From assembly GCA_039545355.1 (NCBI GenBank), contig BCJJ01000015.1:248001-312000 (forward strand): a DNA stretch of 64,000 nucleotides, given 5' to 3'. The notes beneath the pieces were generated by a model. It saw only the letters and a list, made by a program, of their open reading frames with translations. It did no database searches and was not told where the DNA came from. This DNA comes from Trichosporon coremiiforme. Lineage: Eukaryota > Basidiomycota > Tremellomycetes > Trichosporonales > Trichosporonaceae. Position numbers and translations under genes: made by a program. Position 1 is the stretch's first letter. Every line of letters starts with the position of its first letter. This document shows, in pieces, positions 33,010 through 45,192 of the stretch.

Positions 33010-33947
33010 CCGGTACGAGGCATTTGCGTGGTCAGTGGGTCGACGGTGCGTCCCTCTTTGCTGTTGGCTGGCATGGCTGGCGCGCGACCGGCGCGCTTTA
33101 CGGAACGGTGGCCGGCTTAGGCTTGCGGTCGTGCCGTTGCCCTGGGTGTTGGTGCGCCCCCGTCGCGTCCTGCGTGTTTGGTCCAGGGCACAACGCGTGC
33201 AGGGTGAGCTCACTGCGCGAACAGCAGCCTCAGGGCCTAAGGGCGACCCAGGGCGCGATAGGATTCAGCGACAGACCCTGGACCTCACCGGCCCTGGGCC
33301 AAAGGTCAGTCGCGTCTCCACGGCGAGCGCGAGCAAGAGAGCATATCCAGAGACATCATTAAGCCTTCCGCCATGCCTTGATCTGGCAAGCTCCAGCCCG
33401 GCCATGTTGACCGATGGTGGCCGATGGCAACAAGGCCGAAAGGATCACAGGACTGAGCATGCTACCTCGTGATCTCGCTTGACCGAGCGATGCTCCACCC
33501 AGATCCATGACGCTCACTTCTGATCGCCAGGAGAGCTTATACGTCACTAGTGAATGCTCATGTTCTGGCCCCGTTCTCTCATGATCTCGTGATGCTGCAT
33601 TGCGCTTCACGACGAGACAGGAGTACGTCCTTGTCGCACCCAGCTGTGTTGGCTTGCCCCCTCTCGCAGATTACGAGACCTGACGGCGCCTCGACGGACT
33701 CCAGGCGGCTAATCCAGTGTCGGGCATTCCGGCCGGCGGAGCTTGGTGGTACCTGGCCGGCGAGCTCGATTACTTGCAGGAGACAGAAATGCACAGGAAA
33801 GGAGTGCAGGAACCGAGCCTGTGTCCGTCCCAGTTGCAAATGTCCTTCCAGTTTACGAGGCTGCGCGGCGCCGTCTTACTGGAATGGGCGAAGCAGGAAG
33901 CGCAGGCTGCGTCTGCGTAGCAATCGACTTGGTCCGGACCGTCTCGA

Positions 33948-33990
33948 GTCCTGCAGACTCCTGCAGACTCTTGCATCTCCTGCACTGCAG
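33948..33990. repeat. 10-bp CCTGCAG-type repeat, second copy of the family
   Basis: Two perfect ctgcagactc units followed by degenerate ttgcatctcc and tgcactgcag units. The period and core match the array at 28421-28521 in the other gene-poor block. Confidence 0.8.
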
Positions 33991-36900
33991 TGTCGGCGAC
34001 GTTCACCTGCTTCCCTGCGCACCTCGTTCTGCTCGCCATACCTTGGTACCTGGCTAGTCCACAGTCAACCAGAGGAAATAGACTTCCCGCCTGGCCGCCC
34101 TGAGCCATGTTAGGGTCCAGAGACCAGGCTGAATAGTCTCAGCCAGTGACAATTGCCAACATCCTGGACTACTGCCCGCTAGTTGGACGCCAGGATGCGC
34201 CAGCAGCGCCCGGTCGGCAGCACGCGTTGGCGCCGGCTGAGACGCGTCCTGGATGAGTTCCTGCACCAAGCTCGACTGCGGCCCAGTCTCCTATTCGGCG
34301 CCTACTCAGTTCCTGCTTCGGTAGTCCAGGAACAGAGGGTGCCATTCGGGCTGTCCGGGCTGTCCGGGGAGTTTACGCAAACTGTAAAACCGCGCTACGG
34401 CAAGCGCGGCATGAATTGTCCCTCACAGCCAATCATGACGAACAGTCTCGGCGCTAGCGCCGGAGTGGTCCCTGGGGTGCCAACTCTGCACGCTAGGTCA
34501 CCAACACCTCAAGATCTCGAGGCTTCATAGTCTCGGGCCTCAAACGCTGGGACCTGCATGCAAAAAAGGAGAGCTCAAGGAGTACGACGGCGCGTGCCTA
34601 GCGCTCCAGCTCCAGACTCCTGGGTACTCCCCTCCGACCCCCGACCTGGCCGATCTCCCTCCGTGTGCGCTGCCTAGACGCAATATCGAATGATGTCCGA
34701 AGGGTTTTTCTCGTATCCTCTGATCCTCCGGTCCCATGTCTTGGGTCCTGCAGCAGTAGGGGGGAAAAGGAACCAGAAGACTCCAAGGCACGTCGGTATT
34801 CCTGCAGATGATTGCAAACTTGCAAACTCGCTGCAACATTCGTCCTGTGTCCGTCCTGCGTTCACTGCGGCACACGGCCACTTTTCTTTCGTCCTGTCTT
34901 CAAGCCTCGCACGGAACGGCCCAGGTAACGGCAGCGAAGCCGGGTGGCGTCGCCCACGGACGGGGAATTCTGTGTACCGCGCTGTGCTGTGGTGCTCAGT
35001 AGTGCCTCAATTTCGTCAATTTCGTCTGCACAGACCCCAGCCGCAGGTTGCGCGGGCCGGTGTCTCCTCGTCTCCGCGCACCCTCCACAGTGGTCATCGG
35101 TCCGCTGCTCCTATCTGTACCTCTACAGAAAGTTCTGCAGGGACGTCTTGTCTCCGGCAGGCTTGGCCGTTGGCCCAAAGCTGTGCCCTCTGCGCAAGGT
35201 GTGCCGGACGTACGCACAGTCCGGCACTCTTTTCCATCAGCGCGGCCGGCAGAGGAAGCCAAAGGAGGACAGGAACGACCCACTCGATCATGACCACTTC
35301 GCTCCGCCCATTCCTCGTCCTGGGTCATCAACTTTGGGTCGCTTGCTACCGTGCTTTCGGCGCTTGAAGCAATCGGAAGACATCATCGTCAGACTATGCA
35401 GATTACAGATGCGTGGACCACATGGTCTGTCTGGTGACCAAACGTCGACCCCTCGCATACCCCTCTACCCCTGCCGTGTGACCACAACCCCGGGCGTGTC
35501 GTTCCCCACTACTGTGCGATCACTGGCCGCATGGATGTTCCCCGGCCATGTGAGCTTCTCGCTGCTCATTTCGCCCCTCGAGTGTGATCTCTCCCACTGC
35601 ATCTTCGTTATCGCCAGGGGCCCGAGCTGGCCGAAGGTCGCTGATTACCCCGGTCTTCGTCATGGAGTGTCCGCCTGTCCTGTCTGAATGGCTACGGGTC
35701 GTACACACCACCGGGACAGCCCAGCCCGCCAGCGCCGCTGAATGCACACTTGTCACTCCTGCAATCTGTACCAGGATCACACCAAGCATCTTCATAAACA
35801 TTCGAAATTGAACGCGATTCAGCTCGGTCCAGCATGATTCAGCACGATTGGGAGCGGCCCGTGATCCCACTGGCTGGTCCCAAGTCTCTGGGGTGGCCGG
35901 CCCGCCACTCGGTTGTTCATTCGGCCTATTCAATCAGTGTCTCACCACACGATCGTCCCTTGTCCGCGTTCGCTTTCTTTCATCGAGCCACACATTACAG
36001 CATCGCGGGGCATCCCTTGACCTGCGGTGTGATGAGGAGAGCGGGGGCCGGCACTAACTTGCACGAAAGGGCAGGGACCCCGCCCTCGCCAGCGGTATTC
36101 ATGAGTCATCCCTTACCCCCCGTCCCGGGATCACAACAAGAGCGCATCGGCGAGTTAACAAGTCGCCAGGCCGAAGCCGTAATGAAAGAGTACACCATGT
36201 GCACCTCCCGTTGCACCTCTTGCGCTTTCCGCGGGAAGTTCTGGAGGGTTCGGACCGTCGTACCGAGCGCTGGGTGCGAGGAGCATGGAACTCTGCACAG
36301 CGACTGAAAAGCAGGCCGGCCGGCACAATCCAGCAGAGGCACGCCGGCACCGGCGCCTATCGAATATCCACAGCATGCTTTGCATGCCTGATGGGGCTGC
36401 GTACGACGGTGGATCAGTGGATCAGGACAGTGGAGCCATTGGATCGATCTGCGAGAAGCTTCAGCTAGCGAAGCTTGTTCCATCCCTGCCTTCGTCTCGA
36501 GGAAGGAGGGCAGGGGGTCTCAAGGAGAACGACGTCAGTCCTGTCCCGAATCTCGGGCTGTTCATGTCCTCTCTTTCGTGGAAAGGATCTCTGCGAAGTG
36601 CATGTGACCTGGTGACCACTCAGTGACCTCATGTCTGTCCAAGGCAGGCAAGTGACTGTCGAAGGATAAGGGATGTCCGCAAAAGGGTCCGTTGCCCTGT
36701 GGTCGCCAGGGCGGATGAGGCGCCACCCCCGCTCGCCCACAGCCTATGGTAACCTGCCAGAACGGGGCATGTCTCGGCTGGGTGGTACGCGACATTTGAC
36801 AGCGTGAGCAATTCGTTGCGCCGTTGCGCTGTATTGCGCCCCCGCCAGGCGAGACAGGTCAGGCCCGTCAGGACAGGTCCGCCAGATGCGGCGCGCGCAG

Positions 36901-39900
36901 TAGTCCAGACCCAGCAATCTCAGACAAAGAGTCATGGTCGAACGAGTGAGCGAGTGAAATCAGCGCGCGACCCCTCTAGTCTGAGACATGCAGGATATCG
37001 CCCGGTTTCACTCGTGTGATTCGCGCGTGATTGGGGCAACGATGGGGGCTCGCTCGCTTGCGACGGGCAACGCTACCGTGCCAGCCATGCCAGCCCCGAA
37101 ACCATGACTACCCTCCCCAAGCCTCCCGGAGTGCATGACGCCCTGTTCATTTCAGAGAACAAAGTGAACAGGTGACCGTCGGTGCCAGAGGGCTGTCCCG
37201 TCGCTGTCCTGGGCGGCGCCACAACGACCCGTTACGGAGCAGCGGCGGGAGTAACCAACGGAATTGTGTGGAGTAACCAACGGAATCGTATGGATTGCGA
37301 ACTCGTTGGGGATCAGCTCCGCCCGTGCATGCTGAATGCGCTCGGTGCCACCTGTGCCTCTCTGTACTGGCCCATGGCTGAATCTTTTCAAGCAACTCCG
37401 TGGGCTGGCTGGCAGGGGTGTGGCTTGATAACAAAACCTAGCCTAGTGCACCACAATCCTACAGTCAACGCCATACCCAGCCTCCTCGCTCGTCATGGAT
37501 AGATAACCAGTCATGGGTATCGTGGCGGTGTGGCGGCCGATAGCGCTACGCAGATAATGCTGGAGCCATTCTGGGGTACTCGGCCTCTGCTGAGCGCAGT
37601 CTGGACCACGTTCGGCCAGGACCCTCCGCAGTTCGACGCCGCAACGGCACAACGTCGCGTCACTGACCAGCACCTGCCTCCGCTCGAAGTCAGGTCTACG
37701 GGTGCGCTCGTGCGCGAGCCACCACACTCTATTCTCACTTTCAAGTTGAGAAGCAACGGCCCCGCCACCTGATACCGTGCGACGTCGGAGATGATAGCAG
37801 CCTCGGAGTGAGGTTCGCTGCAACCCACGCGGCTGCTTCGCCATAGCGTCTGTCCCTCTCAACTTCATTCTACGCTTGCGCACTCCGTCACCGCTCCGTT
37901 TCCACCTCGTTACGCTCGTTGTGAAGAGGGCTGTGCAGTCACTGACCGTCTGCGCGAGCAGTACAAGGCGATGCGGCAGTCCGGCCACCATCGCCAAAGT
38001 CATGCCGAACGCGACGTGATCCGCGGACCATCAGACAAACTCCGCAGTCCGTCCCACCGACCAGACCAGGACACCTCGCCGCGGGTGCGTACTCCCCTCT
38101 CATATATCTCCCGCCGCTCCTGGATCTTCCTGGGCTGGACTGCAAGGAACGTCGTCATCGAAGCAACGGGAAGCGACCAATTACGGTGCCAGACACATTG
38201 CCAGACCCATCCGTCAGATGGTTCAAAGGTATGGTTGTCAGACGATTGGACGGGCGACGGACATGGAAAGCGGCGTTTATGCATACGACTTGCGACCATG
38301 GATGTGTTTCTGTCCTGTCGTCCACCGGTCCAGCCTGCACTCGCCTGTTGAAAGAGGGCCAGAGTGCAAGAAGGCACACGCTGAGGGAATCGAACTCCGC
38401 TTGCACTTTTCTGGTCAACAATCGAGTATGATCACGTGACCGAGTGACATCTGCGAAGAGTCTGGTCTGGACGCTTAGCTCGACTGAGGTACCGAGCGAT
38501 GCACTGCAGATGTCTGCGCGTGCGGAGCAACAGAAGGCATTCATCTCACTGTGCTCCGTAACATCTGAACGTCTGTATATGTGCAGGAGAGTTCTAGTGC
38601 CCAATGACGTTTCGGCGCAAGCACCCCAGGGCGGTCTAGTGCTATATTTGCGTTGTTTAGACCACAACCAAGGCAGCAATAGAACAGGGATGACGCCTGC
38701 CGGGGCTAACTCGGGATCCGCCGCAGTCTCGATCCGACAATGCGAGGTCAAGTCTAACAGACACTCGAAAGATCCGGATGAGGACACCAGCGCCATAATG
38801 TCTATCGATGTTGCAGACAGACAGCGACACAGTGCATGGCCTTTGAGAGCTGCAGGCCGCAAAAGCTCGAGCAGACCCATAATGGGGCAAGGGGGCCCGA
38901 GAGCATGAAGGACACGCGGGTTCTCACGTGGTGTCAATCCTAGCGCCACTTGGCCCAAAAAACGCAGAACTCCATCGTGGGAATGTTGACTCGTGCGCAG
39001 CCGTCCGCAGCTTCAGCCTCATTACACTCTCTCAGGACACTCACATCACCCACTGCCGGGCGTCAAACAAGGTCGCACATGCGCAGAGCTTAATCGCTCC
39101 TTTCGCCTTTGGTCCTCCATACTCTATTTGGCTCTTCCCCCCTCTCTCTGCTGGACAACGACACTCCGCTCGCATCGCCATTCACGCTCGGCGAGTCACC
39201 AGAACACCACACGACCAAAGCCAAAGGCAAGGCGGCCTCCACCCTCCACTTCCCCGACAACCCTGCTCAGCCACCTGGCTTGGTATCCCACTCCACACAC
39301 CGTGCAGGTCGCTGCTTCTTGTTGCATTCTACTTTTGCCAGCGACGACGCCGACGTCCCTCGCCCCACGTTTTCAACGACCCCGGCGACAGCAAAGCGCT
39401 CCCCGGACTCGACTGAAAATCAGCCAACGCGTGTAGACCGTTTCGCGTGATTCCAGACACTCACATTCCCTCCGACCTCCCCTCTGGTACGACGTCGCCT
39501 GGCTGCTGACTTTTTTTTGCCCCCAAAGCAAGCGCCGCGCCGCTCAATCAGATTTCAGTGAGTACCGCGCTCAACCTTATCGGCGCACATGGTGTGCGCG
39601 GACTCGGTTTTTGTGCGACGGCGCAGTCCCTTTCGGACATTGGGGAGAGACTGGCTTTCGCTAGCTGCCCGATGTCACGGCGTTGGGAGATGGGTGCACT
39701 CGGGCTGAGGCGCCGGAGCACCTCTCAGCCAGGGGTGTCCATACGCCCGACTCGCGGCGGGCGACAGGCCCGGGAACGCCCATCCGAGGCGCGGCGCGCG
39801 CGGCATCGGACCGTAAAGTCTCTATGTGCGGCAACGGTTCCATTGTCCGCAGTTGTCCTGTCACTAGGCTGTCTTCACTTCAAACGATGCCCGCTCGGTC

Positions 39901-39950
39901 GACGTAGCTGACTCTCCCAGCTCTCCTTTCCCACCTCCCAAACCCGAGCC

Positions 39951-41222
39951 ATGATCCCGCCCAGGCTCAAGTACGTGCTGGCGTTCGTCGGAACGCTGGT
40001 GACGCTACACCTGCTGCTGTCGATCCACCCGACCTACCGAGACCACACGCTTCCGAACGCGCTCCGCCCCGGTTCCAGCGCGCAGGTGTCTGACGAGACC
40101 ATTGTCGACATTCCAGAGGCGGCGGTGCCGCAGCCGCCGACGTCCGAGGACCTGCGTATCGCAGAGGAGGCGAACAGCAGCCGGAAGAAGGCGAACGCTG
40201 CGTTCGTCGTGCTCGCGCGCAACAGCGACCTGTTCGATTTCCTGTCCTCGATGCGCCAGGTCGAGGACCGCTTCAACCACTGGGCACGCTACGACTGGGT
40301 GTTCCTGAACGACGAGCCGTTCGACGACCAGTTCAAGCGGTACACCTCCGACCTCGCGAGTGGTGAGACCAAGTACGGCCTGATCCCGAAGGAGATGTGG
40401 GAGCAGCCCGACTGGATTGACGAGAACAAGGCGGCCAAGGGCCGCGAGCAGATGATCAAGATGAAGGTCATCTACGGCCACTCGGTCCCGTACCGCAACA
40501 TGTGCCGGTTCAACTCGGGCTACTTCTTCCGCCACGAGCTCGTGCTTCCGTACGACTACTACTGGCGCATCGAGCCCGGAATCAAGCTCTTCTGCGACCT
40601 CAACTACGACCCCTTCCTGCTCATGCAGGAGCAGGAGAAGGTGTACGGCTTCACGATCTCCCTGCTCGAGTACCAGGAGACGATCCCGACGCTCTGGGAG
40701 GCGACAAAGGAGTTCATCAAGGAGAACCCCCAGTACGTCGTCGACGGTAACGCGGTCGACTTCATCTCGGACGACGGAGGTGAGGAGTACAACCTCTGCC
40801 ACTTCTGGAGCAACTTTGAGATCGGAGACATGCGCTTCTGGCGCTCAGAGGCGTATGTCAAGTACTTTGAGCACCTCGACAAGCAGGGCGGATTCTACTA
40901 CGAACGCTGGGGAGACGCTCCCGTCCACTCGCTCGCGGCTGCCCTCTTCCTTCCCAAGGAGAAGATTCACTGGTTCGACGACATCGGTTACCGCCACGAG
41001 CCCTTCCAGCACTGCCCGCAGGGCAAGTCGAACCGCGAGCAGAAGTGCTGGTGCGACGAGAAGGACTCCTTTGACTGGCACGGCTACTCGTGCACCCGTC
41101 GCTGGGTCGCTCAGTTCCCCGACGGTACCATCCGCAAGCCTGCCGACGGTCAGCGCACTGCCCCATGGAAGCGCTCCGACGCGCCCGACCAGCACCCCCT
41201 CATCAACGCCACCGCCGCCTAG
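39951..41222 (+). CDS. Alpha-1,2-mannosyltransferase, KTR/KRE2 family (GT15)
   Basis: Single exon, 423 aa, typical of fungal KTR proteins. The N-terminus is a type II signal anchor (hydrophobic residues ~8-24), placing the catalytic domain in the Golgi lumen. Family motifs are clear: FVVLARNSDL, VFLNDEPFDDQFK, SVPYRNMCRFNSGYFF, YYWRIEPGIKLFCDLNYDPF, YNLCHFWSNFEIGD, and YYERWGDAPVHSLAAALF near the C-terminus. The enzyme transfers mannose from GDP-mannose in an alpha-1,2 linkage onto O- or N-linked glycans, Mn2+-dependent. It converges on the CPSF6-like gene with about 170 bp between stop codons. The specific paralogue cannot be decided. Confidence 0.95.
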   Translation: MIPPRLKYVLAFVGTLVTLHLLLSIHPTYRDHTLPNALRPGSSAQVSDETIVDIPEAAVPQPPTSEDLRIAEEANSSRKKANAAFVVLARNSDLFDFLSSMRQVEDRFNHWARYDWVFLNDEPFDDQFKRYTSDLASGETKYGLIPKEMWEQPDWIDENKAAKGREQMIKMKVIYGHSVPYRNMCRFNSGYFFRHELVLPYDYYWRIEPGIKLFCDLNYDPFLLMQEQEKVYGFTISLLEYQETIPTLWEATKEFIKENPQYVVDGNAVDFISDDGGEEYNLCHFWSNFEIGDMRFWRSEAYVKYFEHLDKQGGFYYERWGDAPVHSLAAALFLPKEKIHWFDDIGYRHEPFQHCPQGKSNREQKCWCDEKDSFDWHGYSCTRRWVAQFPDGTIRKPADGQRTAPWKRSDAPDQHPLINATAA

Positions 41223-41392
41223 GCATGGCCACCGCATGCCACCCTCCCCCCAACATAGACGTCTCGCAGTTCAACCCATATCAGCCATGTACGATTTACC
41301 AATACAGCATACAGAATCGTGCGAGCTATCTATGTACAACAACAAGTGCACTGAATCTTAAAAGTCAAACGGATGGCGCGTGATCGCTACCA

Positions 41393-42898
41393 TCATGCGT
41401 ACGAGGCGCGGGGCATCTGGACGGCGCGGGCCACTGTCGTCAGCCCCATCCGGATATTGCCACTCACTCATCTCAGGAGAAGTCCACATCTGCTCGGGCA
41501 CGACGTAGAAGTTGGGATTCTGGTTGACTGCAGTGTAAGCTGAAGCGCGGGGCCCGACGCAGCTTCACTCACTCATGACGCGCTTGCGGACTAAGTCGGC
41601 GTAGTTCTGGTTCACATTCTGCGCCTTGCCGGCCTTGGTGTACGAGTTGACGGGGTTGAGGAAGCCAGCCTGCTGCATCTGCTGCATCTGCTGTCGGTGG
41701 TGCAGAGGCACACGGTTGAAGTTCACGCCACCGTGCGAGTTGGTGGGAAGGAAGGGGAGTGGCTGACGGGAAGGCACTTCTTCTGTTGTCAACTCCGAGT
41801 TTAGAACAAGCTTACCCATGTTAGCTGGGCGGAACCCAAGACCGCCGTTGTCCTTGTCGTGAGTGGGAGGAGGGATGGGAGGCTTGCCGTTTATGTTGGA
41901 CGAGATACTGGTCGTGACCTTCTTGCCTTGGAACTCTCTGGGAGTCAGTCCATGTTCAAGCATTCGCCAACGGACTTGGTGTCAAACCACTTCATGAGCT
42001 GGATGAGCGCCTGGGGTGAGTGGCAGTTGATGAACGCGGTTCTGTCGTCAGCTGAAAGCCGGCTGGCCGCCAGCTCACCCCTTGCTCTTGCCGTTGCATT
42101 TATGCTCGAGGAAGGTGATGTCTTTGAAGGTGACCTCGACTCCAGCGGCAGCGGCAGCCTCGAGGAGGTCGGCGTCTGATGTAAACCAGTGCATGTCCGA
42201 GACCTGGAGGACGGTGGGGATGACGCTTGCCCCGGTTTTGACAGCCACTTCAACCTTGGCGGCGACTGAGTGCGCACCCTTGGAGGGCGAGATGTTGATG
42301 TGCTTCTGGGGCCTAGGAGTAACGGGCGGCGCTTTCTGAGGCGAAGCCTGCGCTTCAGGCTGCTTGCCCTTCTCACCAGCGGGAGCGTCAGCCTGTATGG
42401 TCTGCTTGCCCTTCGACTGCTCTTCGGACTTGGCCTGCTGCGCGATGGCAGCCTCGAGCTTGGGCGCAGGGGCGAAGGGCTCAGCACGAGGCGACAAGGG
42501 AGTAGGGGTCTTGGCGGGCTCGGGAGGGCCGACAGCCTTGAGTGTGGGGCTGCGAGAATCAGCGGCGGTCGGTGTGCTGGGAGCATCGGAGGGAGCAGGC
42601 GAGGAAGGCGCTTCTTCCTCGTCACTTTCCTCCTGCGTATCGTTCGTGGGCTGTTCAGCAGTATCGGCGGGCTCGTTACTGGTCTCGGTGACCTTCTCGG
42701 CGGTGGTGTCGGCAGGCTTGTCCGCCTTTGTCTCCAGCTCGAGGGCGGCCTTGTCGAGCTGAGGAAGGAAGGCGGGAAACGGCGCAATGGCGAGTAAGCA
42801 TGTCAGCTTTTGCTCACAATGAGCATGCTGACACTCACGACTGTGTCCTTGGTCTCCTCAACGGCAATGAGCTTTACGATCTTGTCGGTATCGGTCAT
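41393..42898 (-). CDS. CPSF6/CFIm68-like RRM protein
   Basis: Seven exons: 42839-42898, 42079-42758, 41976-42041, 41816-41937, 41573-41782, 41468-41527 and 41393-41433; 412 aa. A Thr/Pro/Glu/Ala-rich disordered head (residues ~20-175) precedes one RRM. The RRM shows RNP2-like VLQVSDMHWFTSDADLLEAA, then NGKSKGTAFINC (RNP1), ending KEFQGKKVTTSIS. The W-F-T-S-D spacing and the NG-SKG motif match cleavage factor I 68 kDa/CPSF6 proteins, which act in poly(A) site choice. The tail is Pro/Gln-rich. The intron at 41938-41975 uses a weak donor (GTCCGT), chosen because it keeps the RRM in frame. The 33-nt intron 41783-41815 is a multiple of three without a stop, so its removal is not proven. Confidence 0.8.
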
Positions 42899-43243
42899 AG
42901 TGAGGAATGGAGAAGGTGATAGTCAGATGCCACGAGGTGGGTTTGGTGGTGCGCAAGCAAGGTGAGGGAGTGTGCAACGAAAGACAGTCGCGAGGAAGGT
43001 GTGCGGTATATCTGGGCCGTCAGGAAGGGTGAGTGGACTGGGTCGAGCTGTCTCAGCTGGTCGTCGCTAGCGCTGCGCCGCTCGCATTCCAGGCTCAGAG
43101 CGAGGAAGACATATCTCTTGCCTTTTTGCCACCCAGCTATCGGCGTGGAAATAAGATCGAGCTATGCATACTGAGTCTGGTCGGTCCGTGACCGTGATGA
43201 GATTTTATGATTATGTCTGTGTTGGTAAGGACGTCTAAATGAT
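42899..43243. other. Intergenic between tandem minus-strand genes
   Basis: 345 bp between the CPSF6-like start and the CoA-transferase stop. It holds the promoter of the former and the 3' UTR of the latter. No separate gene. Confidence 0.5.
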
Positions 43244-45192
43244 CTAAGCGATCGCGCCGTTCTTGCGGAGGTCCTCGATCTGCTCTGGCGAGTAGCCCGC
43301 CTCCTTGAGCACCTCCTCGGTGTGCTCGCCCAGGTACGGCGGGGGGCGGTACGCCTGTCGTCAGCATGGCCAAAGTGTTGACAGCTCACCTTCAACTTCT
43401 CGCCGTCGTACGTCACGGCCGCGGCCGCGAGCTTGATCTTGCCCGCGCGCGGGTGCTGATATCAGCTTCGGAATTCCGAGTCGCCAGCTGAGTGTACTCA
43501 CCTCGACCTCCTCGACGACACCACGAGCCTTGGCCTGCGGGTGGTTGAACGTCTGTCCGATATTGTTGATTGGCCTGCGTATTAGTTGCGTGTACCAGTG
43601 CGCGTCAAGTGTGACTTACGCGAAGGGAAGTCCCTTGCCAGTGAGCTTCTCGACCCACTCCTGCGTCGACTTCTGCTTGAGCACGTCGCTGATGAGGGGC
43701 ACGAGCGTGTCGCGGTTCTTCACACGCGCGGCGTTGACCGCGAAGCGCTCGTCGCTGACCCACTCTGGCTTGTCGAGCACGTTGTTGCACAGCAGCTTGA
43801 ACTGTCCGTCGTTGCCTGCAGCCACCATGATCCATCCGTCACCCGTCGGGAAGACCTGGTACGGTACGATCGAGGGGTGCGCCGTGCCCCATCGGCTCGC
43901 CTCCTGGCCACCGATCAGGTAGTTGGAACCAATGTTGGCGAGGGAGGCAATCTGGCGTCAGCTAAGCAGAATGTACGACTGCTTACCTGAGATTCAAAGA
44001 GGGACGTCTCGATACGCGTGCCCTTGCCCGTCTTGCCGCGCTGGATGAGGGCCGCGAGGATGCCGGAGGTGGCGTAGTGACCAGTCAGAATGTCCGTGAC
44101 AGCGACGCCGACCTGAGTATGAGTTTCCAAACCCCAGAGGTCCCAACTCACCTTGACAGGAGTTCCGCCGCGCTCTCCCGTGATGTGCATGAGACCCGCC
44201 TCGGCCTCGATAACGACGTCGTAACCGGGGTTCTGGGCGTACGGTCCGGTCGAGCCGTAGCCTGCTGTCAGCTGCGAAGCGCGCCAAAGTAGCATGAGGT
44301 GACTCACCGGTGACAGAGCAGTAGATCAGGCGCGGGTTGATCTTGTGCAGCGTCTCCCAGTCAAGACCGAACTTGGCCAGCTTGCCGGGAACGCTGAGTG
44401 TCAGCTCGCCTCATCCCATCGAAGCTGCTTAATCAGACTTACTAGTTCTCGACGAAGACATCCGCGTCCTTGATCAGTTTGTGCATCGCGTCCTGCGCCT
44501 CCTTGGCGCGGAGGTTCATGACAATGCTGCAACGTCAGCTGTACTGTCATAGCTCTCGCAGCCAATCTTCCACCCGACCGCCGAGCTGGCCCCTGCAGCC
44601 GGACAGCCAGCGGCACTCACGAGCGCTTGTTCCGGTTAGCCTGGAGGAAGTACGCGCTCTCAGCGGGAAGGTCGGGGCGGGGTCCATTCTCGTTCTTCGG
44701 CGCGGTCGGAGGCGCCCAGGAGCGGGTGTCATCGCCGGTGGGAGATTCAATCTGGGGTCAGCTTCATATGCTCATCGTGACAGCTTTCTGCTCATCGCTC
44801 TCGGCTTAGCTGGAACTCCCCCTTCATGCGCCAGCGTTCTCAAGGAACAATCTGCATCTCTGAATGGCGGAGCTGCCGAGGAAGAAGGTAAAGGAGGGCA
44901 AGCGGAGGAGCGTGGACTCACCTTGACGACGTCGGCTGATCCCGAGTTAGCGCGGAAAATGTCAGCACAGTGAGCTACTCACCACCAAGATCAGCCTGAT
45001 CGTCAGTTCTGGTCAGCACTTCAGTCAACTTACAAGGAACATAGTCGCCGTTGGTCCAGCAAGCACGCGCGTGAGGTCCACGACCTTGATACCGGCCAAA
45101 GGACGGTCAGCCTGAGTCGTGGACAGGCAGCGGAAGCTGGCGCGGGAGAGGGAGGGGCGCACAGAGCGCAGGGCGGTCAATCGGAGGAGCAT
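43244..45192 (-). CDS. Mitochondrial family III CoA-transferase (CaiB/BaiF, SUGCT-like)
   Basis: Twelve exons: 45034-45192, 44983-44995, 44922-44935, 44621-44751, 44443-44526, 44308-44393, 44152-44261, 43987-44112, 43620-43951, 43502-43574, 43390-43455, 43244-43354; 434 aa. The N-terminus is a basic, Ser/Arg-rich mitochondrial presequence (MLLRLTALRSVRPSLSR). Conserved blocks follow: GIKVVDLTRVLAGP, ADLGADVVK, ANRNKRSIVMNLR, GYGSTGPYAQNPGYD, LMHITGE, RWGTAHPSIVPYQ and RPPPYLGEHTEEVLKEAGYS. The order and spacing match human SUGCT, succinate-hydroxymethylglutarate CoA-transferase, and the enzyme probably swaps CoA between dicarboxylic acids. Exons 2 and 3 are 13 and 14 nt, yet encode the invariant ADLGADVVK, which supports the splice model strongly. 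Confidence 0.93.

Larger units (their letters stand above)
31210..39950. other. Gene-poor block 2 (about 8.7 kb)
   Basis: The largest gene-free span in the window. From 31660 to 32080 the plus strand is strongly purine-rich, probably the CT-rich promoter/leader of the DUF2841 gene, with TTTAAA at 31848-31853. Listed separately are a minus-strand exon-like segment (32.58-33.01 kb) and a CCTGCAG repeat (33948-33990). Other ORFs, such as 267 codons at 38155-38958 on the minus strand, show no recognisable domain and no codon bias like the real genes. No tRNA, centromere-type satellite or transposon protein was recognised. The right end should contain the promoter of the mannosyltransferase gene. 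Confidence 0.5.

Noticed and set aside
38380..38400. tRNA-like B box (minus strand, gagttcgattccctc)
   Set aside because: The flanking bases do not form a T-arm stem, and no A box or acceptor stem is found at the right distance.
38155..38958. 267-codon minus-strand ORF in gene-poor block 2
   Set aside because: No family, no splice context, Cys/Arg/Ser-rich composition. Chance length is plausible in GC-rich DNA.
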